DNA of 8,458 nucleotides from JARFQH01 sp041299015 (GTDB lineage Bacteria; Desulfobacterota; Desulfobacteria; Desulfobacterales; SG8-13). Below, in pieces: positions 1 to 5,631 of this stretch. Position 1 is the stretch's first letter. Every line of letters begins with the position of its first letter. A program made the translations under genes and the position numbers. The DNA lies in the NCBI GenBank assembly GCA_041299015.1, contig JBFYWB010000053.1:1-8458 (forward strand). The letters are read 5' to 3'. The notes under the pieces were generated by a model. The model saw nothing but the letters and a program-made list of their open reading frames with translations, did no database searches and had not been told where the DNA came from.

Positions 1-1
1 C

Positions 2-832
2 GGCGGCCTCACCGGCCCCAACTGGAACCCGGCCGTCATCCGGCCGCCCGGGGCCCTGGCCGAGGAGCAGTTCCTGGCGCGCTGCATCAAGTGCGGGCAG
101 TGCATGCGGGTCTGCCCCACCAACGTCATCCAACCGGCCGGATGGCAAGCCGGATTGGAGGGTCTGTGGACGCCGATGCTCAACTTTCGGATCGGCACCA
201 GCGGCTGCCAGTACAAGTGCATCGCCTGCGGCAACATCTGCCCAACGGCCGCCATCCGTCCCATCACCCTCGACGAACGCCTGGGCCGCAACCGTTTTGC
301 CGGAACCGGGCCGCTGCGCATCGGTATGGCCTTTGTGGATCGCGGCCGCTGCTTGCCCTGGTCCATGGACATCCCCTGTATCGTGTGCCAGGAAAACTGC
401 CCCGTCAGCCCCAAGGCCATCGTTACCCGAACGATATTCTCGCCGGTGGCGACCAAGGGGGAGCTGATTGTGGCCGATGCCGACGTCCAGACGATTCGTT
501 TCCGATCGGCCGATCTGTCGGGTGCGCGCTTCGATACCGGCGATTACTATTTCCGCAGTGCCGACGACGCCGCATACGCACCGCGGCGCATCGTCAACAA
601 CACCGACCGCGAACTGATCGTCGCGGCTGAGGCGCCATTGGCGCACCCACCGGCGCCGGGAGACCGCGCCGTCATCCTGATCCGGCTCCAGCAGCCCTAC
701 GTGAGGCCCGAAGACTGCATCGGCTGCGGGGTCTGCGAGCACGAATGTCCCGTCAGAGGGCAACCGGCCGTCCGGGTGTCGGCCGAAAACGAAACCCGCA
801 ACCCCGACCACGCCATGACGCTGAAGCAATGA
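2..832 (+). CDS. Polyferredoxin, MauM/NapG-like 4Fe-4S protein (5'-truncated)
   Basis: The frame is open from the window edge to a TGA, giving 276 residues of a longer protein whose N-terminus is outside. Four cysteine groups of [4Fe-4S] type are visible. Group one is CIKCGQCMRVCP near residues 28-39. Group two ends in CIACGNICP, group three is a spaced set ending in CIVCQENCP, and group four is CIGCGVCEHECP near the C-terminus. An RPPGA segment just before the first group is typical of anaerobic polyferredoxins related to MauM/NapG, which are often fused to or encoded with NapH-like membrane domains. About 100 residues between groups three and four lack cysteines and may form a separate beta-rich domain. 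The likely role is relaying electrons between a membrane quinol pool and a partner redox enzyme. The Tat-type aldo/keto reductase 86 bp downstream on the same strand is the obvious candidate partner. The family is clear, but the specific function is inferred. Confidence 0.88.
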   Translation, partial: GGLTGPNWNPAVIRPPGALAEEQFLARCIKCGQCMRVCPTNVIQPAGWQAGLEGLWTPMLNFRIGTSGCQYKCIACGNICPTAAIRPITLDERLGRNRFAGTGPLRIGMAFVDRGRCLPWSMDIPCIVCQENCPVSPKAIVTRTIFSPVATKGELIVADADVQTIRFRSADLSGARFDTGDYYFRSADDAAYAPRRIVNNTDRELIVAAEAPLAHPPAPGDRAVILIRLQQPYVRPEDCIGCGVCEHECPVRGQPAVRVSAENETRNPDHAMTLKQ

Positions 833-918
833 TCTCATCATGGCGACACGGCGATGCCGAAAACCCATCGCCCTTTAAACCGTTTTCTTCCTTAAACGCT
901 CAATGGAGGACCGCAACC

Positions 919-2163
919 ATGCGAAAAAAGCCCGACCGTAACCCAAACGACGATAACCATGCCGCATGGACCCGCAGAGGATTTATCAAGACCGTCGCCC
1001 TCGGATCGCTGATGGCCGCCTACAGTCGTCCCGCAGCTGGATCGACCGGTCTTCAGGCCCAGGCCGAAGACCCGTCAACGGTGCCCAAACGCCCCTTCGG
1101 CAAGACCGGTCAAATGGTGTCCACCCTTTCACTCGGCGGCATGTTCGATATTCCCAACAATCAGCTGCTGCTCAAGCAGGCCGTCAAGTGGGGGGTCACA
1201 CACTGGGACACGGCCAACTCCTATGAAGGCGGACGCAGTGAGACAGGGATCGGCAAGTATTTTGCCAAGTATCCTGAAGATCGTAAAAAAATCTTCCTTG
1301 TGACCAAAACCGGCGCCTGGACCACCGCCGGGATGACCGAGCACCTCGATACGTCGCTTGAAAGAATGCAAACGGACTACATCGATCTGCTCTTCGTCCA
1401 CGGCATCAGAGGCATCAGCAAGATGGACGCGGAGGTGAAGGCCTGGGGCGAGAAGGCCAAGGCCAACGGTAAGATCCGGTTTTTTGGTTTCAGCACCCAC
1501 AGCAACATGGAAAATTGCCTGCTGGAGGCCGCCGATTTGGGCTGGATCGACGGCATCATGATGTCCTACAATTACAGAATCATGCATTCCGACCAGATGC
1601 GGGCGGCGGTGGATGCCTGCAGCCGTGCCGGCATCGGTCTGACGGCCATGAAGACCCAGGCCGGCGGACCGGTGAAAACCGAATCGGAAACCGAGTTGAG
1701 GTTGGCGGGACGTTTTCTGCGCAAAGGGTTTACGGACGGCCAGGCCAAGCTCATGGCCGTGTGGGAAAATCAGCAGATCGCCGGCATTTGCTCACAGATG
1801 CCGAACCTGACGTTGCTGATGAGCAATGTCTCAGCGGCGCTTGAAAAAACCGGACTCAGCTCGGGCGACAATCGGCTTCTGCGGCACTACGCCCGTGAAA
1901 CGCAATCGGACTACTGCGCCGGGTGCACCGCTATCTGCGAACCGGCCGTGGCCCATCGGGCGCCCATCGGCGACATCATGCGCTGCCTGATGTACAGCCG
2001 CAGCTACGGGAACAGGGAGCAGGCCCAGGCGGTCTTCCGCAGCATGCCGCCCGAGACCCGCCGACGCCTTGCGGCGCTCGATTATGGCGCCGCCGAGAGC
2101 CGTTGCCCTCAAAAACTGGCCATCGGAAATCTGGTACAGCAGGCGGTTCGAGAATTCAGTTAG
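919..2163 (+). CDS. Tat-exported aldo/keto reductase with C-terminal 4Fe-4S motif
   Basis: This is a 414-residue protein. The ATG is chosen because GGAGGA lies 8 bases upstream and because it places a twin-arginine signal at the N-terminus (TRRGFIK, RR at residues 19-20, then a hydrophobic stretch and a small-residue region near 39-41). The mature part is an aldo/keto reductase TIM barrel. The usual tetrad is present as Asp97 and Tyr102 (WDTANSYEGG), Lys130 (LVTKTG) and His161 (LLFVHG). The C-terminal tail has Cys333, Cys336 and Cys340 (CAGCTAIC) plus Cys396 in a CPQKLAIG segment, which is the pattern of the [4Fe-4S]-binding branch of this superfamily. Export would remove it from cytoplasmic NADPH, so electrons could come from the polyferredoxin encoded just upstream. 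That coupling is inference. The substrate is unknown. An alternative in-frame start at 745 lies inside the preceding gene and gives a non-conserved-looking leader. Confidence 0.88.
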   Translation: MRKKPDRNPNDDNHAAWTRRGFIKTVALGSLMAAYSRPAAGSTGLQAQAEDPSTVPKRPFGKTGQMVSTLSLGGMFDIPNNQLLLKQAVKWGVTHWDTANSYEGGRSETGIGKYFAKYPEDRKKIFLVTKTGAWTTAGMTEHLDTSLERMQTDYIDLLFVHGIRGISKMDAEVKAWGEKAKANGKIRFFGFSTHSNMENCLLEAADLGWIDGIMMSYNYRIMHSDQMRAAVDACSRAGIGLTAMKTQAGGPVKTESETELRLAGRFLRKGFTDGQAKLMAVWENQQIAGICSQMPNLTLLMSNVSAALEKTGLSSGDNRLLRHYARETQSDYCAGCTAICEPAVAHRAPIGDIMRCLMYSRSYGNREQAQAVFRSMPPETRRRLAALDYGAAESRCPQKLAIGNLVQQAVREFS

Positions 2164-2277
2164 ACGTGTTTGTCCCGCATGGCCTTTTTGCCCGCCCGTT
2201 GGGTGACACGCCGGCCAAAGGCGTGACCGGAGACGCTGGCCACCGCATTTGCGGTCGTGTGGACGATGGTCGGCGAT

Positions 2278-2289
2278 GCAAAATTTTGC
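2278..2289. repeat. Perfect 12-bp AT-core palindrome
   Basis: GCAAAATTTTGC reads identically on both strands. It lies in the noncoding region between the aldo/keto reductase and the iscU-like gene, about 150 bp upstream of the latter's start. It is too short to be a terminator stem and has no following T run. It could be a protein-binding site, but could also be chance. Confidence 0.3.
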
Positions 2290-2374
2290 GCTTCCATTCC
2301 GGCCTGCGGTGTGGTTAGATGCCGGCGCCGGTAATCGCCAAGCATCCGATCAACTCAACGGGTAAGCGGTTTTC

Positions 2375-2402
2375 TTTACGGCATAAAATTAATGGTTATC
2401 AT
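2375..2402 (+). promoter_or_regulatory. Candidate sigma-70 promoter for the iscU-iscS-like unit
   Basis: TTTACG (2375-2380) and TATCAT (2397-2402) are separated by 16 bases and match the -35 and -10 consensus at four and five of six positions. They lie about 40 bp before the iscU-like start, in a locally AT-rich stretch of an otherwise GC-rich intergenic region. The call is by inspection only. Promoters of this lineage can deviate from the E. coli consensus. Confidence 0.35.
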
Positions 2403-2415
2403 GAGCCAGTCATGA
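2399..2415. promoter_or_regulatory. Candidate operator: paired TCATGA sites
   Basis: Two copies of the self-complementary hexamer TCATGA (2399-2404 and 2410-2415) are separated by five bases. The first overlaps the candidate -10 element and the second falls near the predicted transcription start. The arrangement is both a direct and an inverted repeat, as expected for a dimeric repressor. No known regulator consensus is recognised. Fe-S assembly operons are often controlled by Rrf2-family proteins, but that link is not shown here. Confidence 0.3.
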
Positions 2416-2425
2416 GCAATTATGG

Positions 2426-2433
2426 TAAGGAGG
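2426..2433 (+). promoter_or_regulatory. Strong ribosome binding site of the iscU-like gene
   Basis: TAAGGAGG is a near-complete anti-16S complement placed 7 bases before the ATG at 2441. It is the strongest Shine-Dalgarno site on the + strand of this window, suggesting efficient translation, and it fixes the start. Confidence 0.8.
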
Positions 2434-2440
2434 CCCTTTA

Positions 2441-2953
2441 ATGTACAACAAAGTCGTTATGGATCACTTCAGGAATCCCCGCAACGTCGGTGTGATCGAA
2501 AATGCGGATGGTATCGGTGAGGTCGGCAATCCCCTTTGCGGAGACATGATGACGATTTATTTGAAAATTACCGATGAAAAGATCGAGGACATCAAGTTCC
2601 AGACTTTCGGATGCGGCTCTGCCATCGCCGTTTCGAGCATGCTGACGGAAATAGCCAAAGGGAAACCCATCGCTGAAGCCAAGCAGATCACCAACAAAGA
2701 CGTCGCCAAAGCCCTCGAAGGCCTGCCCAAGAACAAGCTTCACTGCTCTAACCTGGGTGCAGATGCACTACACATGGCCATTCAGGACTATGAAGACCGC
2801 AAAGCCGGTAAAAAGCGACCGGAAACCGTCCGCGACGAGAAGCACGAACACACCCACGGAGAAAACTGCTACTGCCCCTACTGCGACATCGAGATCGAGG
2901 AGGGCTCGACTTTCTGCAAAGCCTGCCACAGCAGCCTGGAAGAGGAACACTAA
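2441..2953 (+). CDS. iscU: IscU/NifU-type Fe-S scaffold with C-terminal zinc-ribbon-like extension
   Basis: The 170-residue product assembles and hands on Fe-S clusters in the cytoplasm. Residues 1-120 are an IscU/NifU N-terminal domain with the three scaffold cysteines: Cys33 in NPLCGD (with the adjacent Asp35), Cys58 in FGCGSAIA and Cys102 in LHCSNLGADAL. Beyond a lysine- and histidine-rich linker (about 121-141, including HEHTH) is a compact extension with Cys145-x2-Cys148 and Cys159-x2-Cys162, plus Cys143. This pattern resembles a zinc ribbon and is absent from classical IscU of about 128 residues. It is also unlike the ferredoxin-like and Nfu domains of long NifU. It is followed after 21 bp by an IscS-like gene and almost certainly cotranscribed with it. 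The scaffold assignment is firm. A metal-binding role for the tail is inferred from the cysteine spacing. Confidence 0.93.
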   Translation: MYNKVVMDHFRNPRNVGVIENADGIGEVGNPLCGDMMTIYLKITDEKIEDIKFQTFGCGSAIAVSSMLTEIAKGKPIAEAKQITNKDVAKALEGLPKNKLHCSNLGADALHMAIQDYEDRKAGKKRPETVRDEKHEHTHGENCYCPYCDIEIEEGSTFCKACHSSLEEEH

Positions 2954-2974
2954 CCAACGGGGGAAAGCGGAAAA

Positions 2975-4150
2975 ATGAAGATAATCAACCTGGATCAGAT
3001 ATCATCCAAACCGCTGCTCGCGGAAGTGAAAGCGGCGATGATCGATGCGCTCAACAAGGATTACCACAATCCTTCCAGCCAGCACAAAAGCGGTGAAGCC
3101 GCCGCCGAAGCCCTCGAAAAAGCCCGTAACTCGGTTTCCGAACTGATCAATGCGGCCATGCCCAAGGAAGTGGTGCTCTGCTCCGGCGGCACCGAATCGA
3201 TCAATCATGCCATCAAAGGGGTGGCGCTGGCCAATGCCGATAAGGGCAAGCACATCGTCACATCGAACATTGAGCACAATGCCGTCATCAAAAGTCTCAA
3301 GCGCCTGCAGTCAATGGGCTACAAGGTGACCTCGGTGTCGGTGGACACCAAGGGCCGGGTCAATCCCCGGGAGGTGGCCGATGCCATTTCCGACACGACC
3401 ATCCTGGTCTCGATCATGCACAGCAACAACGAAACCGGCACGATTCAGCCGATCGAGGAAATCGCTGAGATCGCCCATGAAAAAAAGGTGATATTTCACA
3501 CCGATGCGGTCGATTCGGTCGGAATGGTGCCGATCGACGTCCAAAAGATGGGCGTGGATCTGCTCAGTTTCTCCGCCAACACATTTCATGGCCCCGCCGG
3601 AACCGGAGGGCTCTACATCCGTCGCGGGACACGCGTTTTCCCATTGCTCGACGGCGGCGTGCAGAAGGGCAACAAACGCGCCGGCACCGAAAACCTCATC
3701 GGTATCATCGGCATGGGCACGGCTGCCGCGGTCACCCGGCAGAATCTCGACAAGTGGTCCGCACACTGTCTGTCGCTCAAAAACAAATTGTTGAAAGAAC
3801 TGCCCGACACCATCGACCACTACATCATCAACACGCATCCCGAACACAGCCTGCCCAACATGGTGTCGGTGTCGATTCAGTTCGTCGAGGGCGAAAGTGT
3901 CATGTTGATGCTCGATGACCAGGACATTGCCGTTTCCACGCGATCAGCCTGCGCGACCGGCTCCCTGCGCGCCTCGCACGTGCTGATCTCCCTGGGGCTC
4001 AGCCATGCCGATGCCCAGGGGACCCTGGTGCTTTCCTTCGGCAAGGACAACACGGCCGAAGAGATCACCGCCTTCCTGGTCGCATTGAAGAATGCGGTAG
4101 CGACCCTGCGCGACATCTCACCCCTCTACCAAAAAACCTCCCAGGGCTAA
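2975..4150 (+). CDS. iscS: IscS/NifS cysteine desulfurase homologue lacking the PLP lysine
   Basis: This 391-residue protein is a full-length class V aminotransferase-fold relative of IscS/NifS. Conserved features include SGGTES (70-75), a PLP-stacking-type His101, NNETG with Asn152, the pyridine-binding Asp177 (FHTDA), RAGTEN (235-240) and a cysteine loop with Cys326 (RSACATGS). The Schiff-base lysine is missing: where the family has S-x-H-K, this protein reads SANTFHGPAG, with Asn202 and Thr203 (codon ACA at 3581-3583) in place of His-Lys. Other changes are the PLP-contacting Gln replaced by Asp180, the substrate-carboxylate Arg in the IRFS-type motif replaced by Val352, and the N-terminal LDxxATTP motif altered to LDQISSKP. 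The frame is intact, so it is not an obvious pseudogene. A lysine-less IscS is known in Archaeoglobus fulgidus. Its probable role is as partner of the adjacent scaffold, perhaps carrying sulfur on Cys326 from sulfide or another donor. Classical desulfurase activity is doubtful. Confidence 0.92.
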   Translation: MKIINLDQISSKPLLAEVKAAMIDALNKDYHNPSSQHKSGEAAAEALEKARNSVSELINAAMPKEVVLCSGGTESINHAIKGVALANADKGKHIVTSNIEHNAVIKSLKRLQSMGYKVTSVSVDTKGRVNPREVADAISDTTILVSIMHSNNETGTIQPIEEIAEIAHEKKVIFHTDAVDSVGMVPIDVQKMGVDLLSFSANTFHGPAGTGGLYIRRGTRVFPLLDGGVQKGNKRAGTENLIGIIGMGTAAAVTRQNLDKWSAHCLSLKNKLLKELPDTIDHYIINTHPEHSLPNMVSVSIQFVEGESVMLMLDDQDIAVSTRSACATGSLRASHVLISLGLSHADAQGTLVLSFGKDNTAEEITAFLVALKNAVATLRDISPLYQKTSQG

Positions 4151-4177
4151 GGGCTGCCGGCCGTTCGACAAACCCAT

Positions 4178-4208
4178 GCGGAACGCTTCGCGTTCCGCCA
4201 CTCTTTTT
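4178..4208 (+). terminator. Rho-independent terminator after the iscS-like gene
   Basis: A perfect 9-bp stem, GCGGAACGC (4178-4186) with GCGTTCCGC (4190-4198), encloses a TTC loop. A T-rich tract including five consecutive Ts (4204-4208) follows. It begins 28 bp after the iscS-like stop and ends the + strand unit before the convergent gene that stops at 4245. On the - strand the hairpin lacks a U tract, so it should act in one direction only. Confidence 0.85.
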
Positions 4209-4244
4209 CTCCTGTCGAAGATGACGTCAAGACGCCCAACCCAC

Positions 4245-4673
4245 TCAGGCGCCGTCCATGCAGATGGTCTTGATGATGGGTTCGAAATCGGGGCGGATTT
4301 TGACGATTGCCTGCAACCGCCGTTTATCGAAGATGGTGGATAGCGTCGGCGGCTCGAGATCGATGAGCGTTTGCTTGGCCACCGTTTCCACGGTCACCGA
4401 CAGGGCGTAGAGGGTCAGTTTTTCAAACATTTCCTTTTCCTGGACGTCCACCTGCCCGTTTTTTAGATGACGCAGGATCTCAAGGACACAGGCGGAAAGA
4501 ATCGGATCGGCGGTGAAACTGATCTTCCGACAGTCACCGCCATCGAAATTGGCGTCTAAAAAATCATCGGCCAGTTCCTGGATCCGGTCGAGCCATTCCG
4601 CACTGAGGTTCTGCGGCAAAACAGCTTCGGGGCCTCTTGAGAGGATCTCATTACCGAGCCTTGACAACAACAC
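4245..4673 (-). CDS. Hypothetical protein, 142 aa, GTG start
   Basis: No family is recognised. The start is the GTG at 4673-4671 because AAAGGAGAG lies just upstream with about 6 bases of spacing, a strong ribosome binding site. The frame stays open far upstream to 5222, but that part is arginine- and proline-rich and overlaps the CULT gene in another frame, so it is rejected as coding. The 142-residue product looks soluble, acidic to neutral and mostly helical. Residues about 20-45 and 60-105 have regular leucine/isoleucine spacing, and the C-terminal third contains a KRRLQAIVKIRPDF basic segment. There is no signal peptide, membrane segment or cysteine motif. It is downstream of the CULT gene on the same strand across a 260-bp gap and is convergent with the Fe-S assembly genes. 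It may be a lineage-restricted small protein. Confidence 0.68.
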   Translation of the reverse strand: MLLSRLGNEILSRGPEAVLPQNLSAEWLDRIQELADDFLDANFDGGDCRKISFTADPILSACVLEILRHLKNGQVDVQEKEMFEKLTLYALSVTVETVAKQTLIDLEPPTLSTIFDKRRLQAIVKIRPDFEPIIKTICMDGA

Positions 4674-4933
4674 AGTCGCTCTCCTTTGATTCGGTGTCGA
4701 TAATCGGCCGATCCAACCGGCGACACGCATCGGTCGGGTCGAACAAGTCAAGGGTATCCTTATCACACCCGGAGCCCCAAGGCATCTATTTTTGGGCAGA
4801 CGCTCACCGGAATCACGCCCCGGAAAGTATGTCCGGCCTTCTTTTCGCCCGCTGCGCCAAAAACCGGCCATCGCCCGCGGACAACGGCAACCTCCGGGCG
4901 AGGACTGCAACCAAGCGTCAGCCCGGTCGGCCA
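4674..4933. other. Intergenic gap between the CULT gene and the 142-aa gene
   Basis: No convincing gene is seen here on either strand. Open frames cross it but translate to arginine-, proline- and glycine-rich sequence typical of GC-rich noncoding or antisense DNA. On the - strand the stretch ends with the AAAGGAGAG ribosome binding site of the small gene. A partly paired element (TCGCCCG near 4870 and CGGGCGA near 4896, loop of about 17 bases) could form a weak hairpin just after the CULT stop codon, but there is no adjacent U run, so it is not called a terminator. Confidence 0.5.
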
Positions 4934-5395
4934 TCAGCCGGGAAAGATCAAGCGGTCCGCAATCAGGCCGTAGAACCGGTCCCCGCTCTGCGCGGCGAAA
5001 TGCCATCCCAAATGGATCAGGCAGGCGCGGCAGACGGCAACCCGCCAGCGGTATCCTCTGAACCAGGTGAATTCGTCCGTCGCCGGACCGCTGGCGCCGC
5101 ACCCGTCGGCCGAGCGAAAACACAGGATCTCGTAAACGATTCCGTGCGGGTTGGCAAAGGTGTGCCGATGCGCGCCGTCCCTTTCGGTGCGGTCCTTCGG
5201 GCGCGCTACCGCCTGGCCGCAATGGCGGCAGAGAATGAACGCCTCCGGCTCTTCAGCCGTTTTCTCCTCGGCCGCCTCTTCCGGCACGGCACCCGGTTTC
5301 ACGGGGGCCGGCTTGTCGCCCGGCAGGCGAAACCAATAAAAGAACCCGCTTTCGGCAGCCATCATTCCCCTGCAAAAACTGCTGGAGGCGGCCAT
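4934..5395 (-). CDS. CULT-domain protein (bacterial cereblon homologue)
   Basis: The 153-residue product matches the thalidomide-binding CULT domain of cereblon over about residues 52-153. Zinc ligands are Cys56-x2-Cys59 (CRHCG) and Cys122-x2-Cys125 (CRAC). The cage of three tryptophans is complete: Trp111, Trp117 and Trp131, with the same 6- and 14-residue spacing as human Trp380, Trp386 and Trp400. NPHG (82-85) matches the human Asn351 segment, and Phe133 follows in GWHF like human Phe402. Phe109 sits where human has His378. Residues 25-52 are a proline-, alanine- and glutamate-rich linker after a short aromatic N-terminal segment (FFYWFRLP). The ATG at 5395 has GGGAGC 6 bases upstream; ATGs at 5365 and 5362 are possible alternatives. 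The Lon and DDB1-binding parts of cereblon are absent. Bacterial CULT proteins bind cyclic imides and uridine in vitro, but their physiological role is unknown. Confidence 0.9.
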   Translation of the reverse strand: MAASSSFCRGMMAAESGFFYWFRLPGDKPAPVKPGAVPEEAAEEKTAEEPEAFILCRHCGQAVARPKDRTERDGAHRHTFANPHGIVYEILCFRSADGCGASGPATDEFTWFRGYRWRVAVCRACLIHLGWHFAAQSGDRFYGLIADRLIFPG

Positions 5396-5424
5396 CCGGT
5401 CGCTCCCAAACCATTCTGAATCGA

Positions 5425-5452
5425 TTTACAGCCGTCTTGCCACTATATTCAA
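5425..5452 (-). promoter_or_regulatory. Candidate promoter of the CULT gene
   Basis: On the - strand TTGAAT (5452-5447) and TGTAAA (5430-5425) are separated by 16 bases, each matching four of six consensus positions, and lie about 30 bp before the chosen ATG. This is an AT-richer patch upstream of the gene. The assignment is weak and made by eye. Confidence 0.3.
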
Positions 5453-5480
5453 AACGAAACTATTAGCCCATTCGAACTTG

Positions 5481-5592
5481 AAGGTTCCGGAGGTAAGGTG
5501 TAAAGGATTGAGGTATAAGATATAAGGAACAAGGTGCAGATGCAGCGTTGGACAGCAAGCCGCTTAACCATGAACCTTAAACCCTAAACCTT
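5481..5592. repeat. Degenerate AAGGT/TATAAGG repeats with an opposed C-rich arm
   Basis: Between the CULT gene and cooS, the + strand shows a run of purine-rich units. These are AAGGTTC, GAGGTAAGGTG, TAAAGGATTG, AGGTATAAG, TATAAGGAAC and AAGGTGCAG, spanning 5481-5539. After about 25 bases comes a complementary-type run (5564-5592: TTAACC, TGAACCTTAAACCC, TAAACCTT). AAGGTTC at 5481-5487 and GAACCTT at 5572-5578 form an exact inverted pair. Composition differs sharply from the GC-rich coding DNA around it. The stretch looks like a degenerate noncoding repeat element. No coding frame fits it, and its function is unknown. Confidence 0.5.
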
Positions 5593-5631
5593 TCTTTCAT
5601 TTCGCCGTTCTCCTTCCGCCGTCATCCTATT

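Noticed and set aside
745..918. Upstream in-frame start for the aldo/keto reductase
   Set aside because: It overlaps the polyferredoxin gene and would bury the twin-arginine signal about 75 residues in. The ATG at 919 has its own GGAGGA site.
2160..2345. 61-aa - strand open frame in the spacer before iscU
   Set aside because: No ribosome binding site, no family resemblance, and it overlaps the preceding gene's stop. Treated as chance.
3581..3583. Missing PLP lysine explained as a single-base sequencing error
   Set aside because: An error is unlikely to be the whole cause, because the adjacent His, the downstream GPKG lysine, the substrate Arg and a PLP-contacting Gln are also changed in an unbroken frame.
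3311..3847. 178-aa - strand open frame within the iscS-like gene
   Set aside because: It is a shadow of the well-conserved + strand gene, without a ribosome binding site or motif.
4674..5222. N-terminal extension of the small - strand gene up to an ATG at 5222
   Set aside because: It would overlap the CULT gene in another frame and has noncoding-like composition. A strong ribosome binding site supports the GTG at 4673.
4637..5419. 260-aa + strand open frame opposite the CULT gene
   Set aside because: The CULT gene on the other strand has precise zinc and tryptophan motifs. This frame is arginine/proline-rich and shows no domain.
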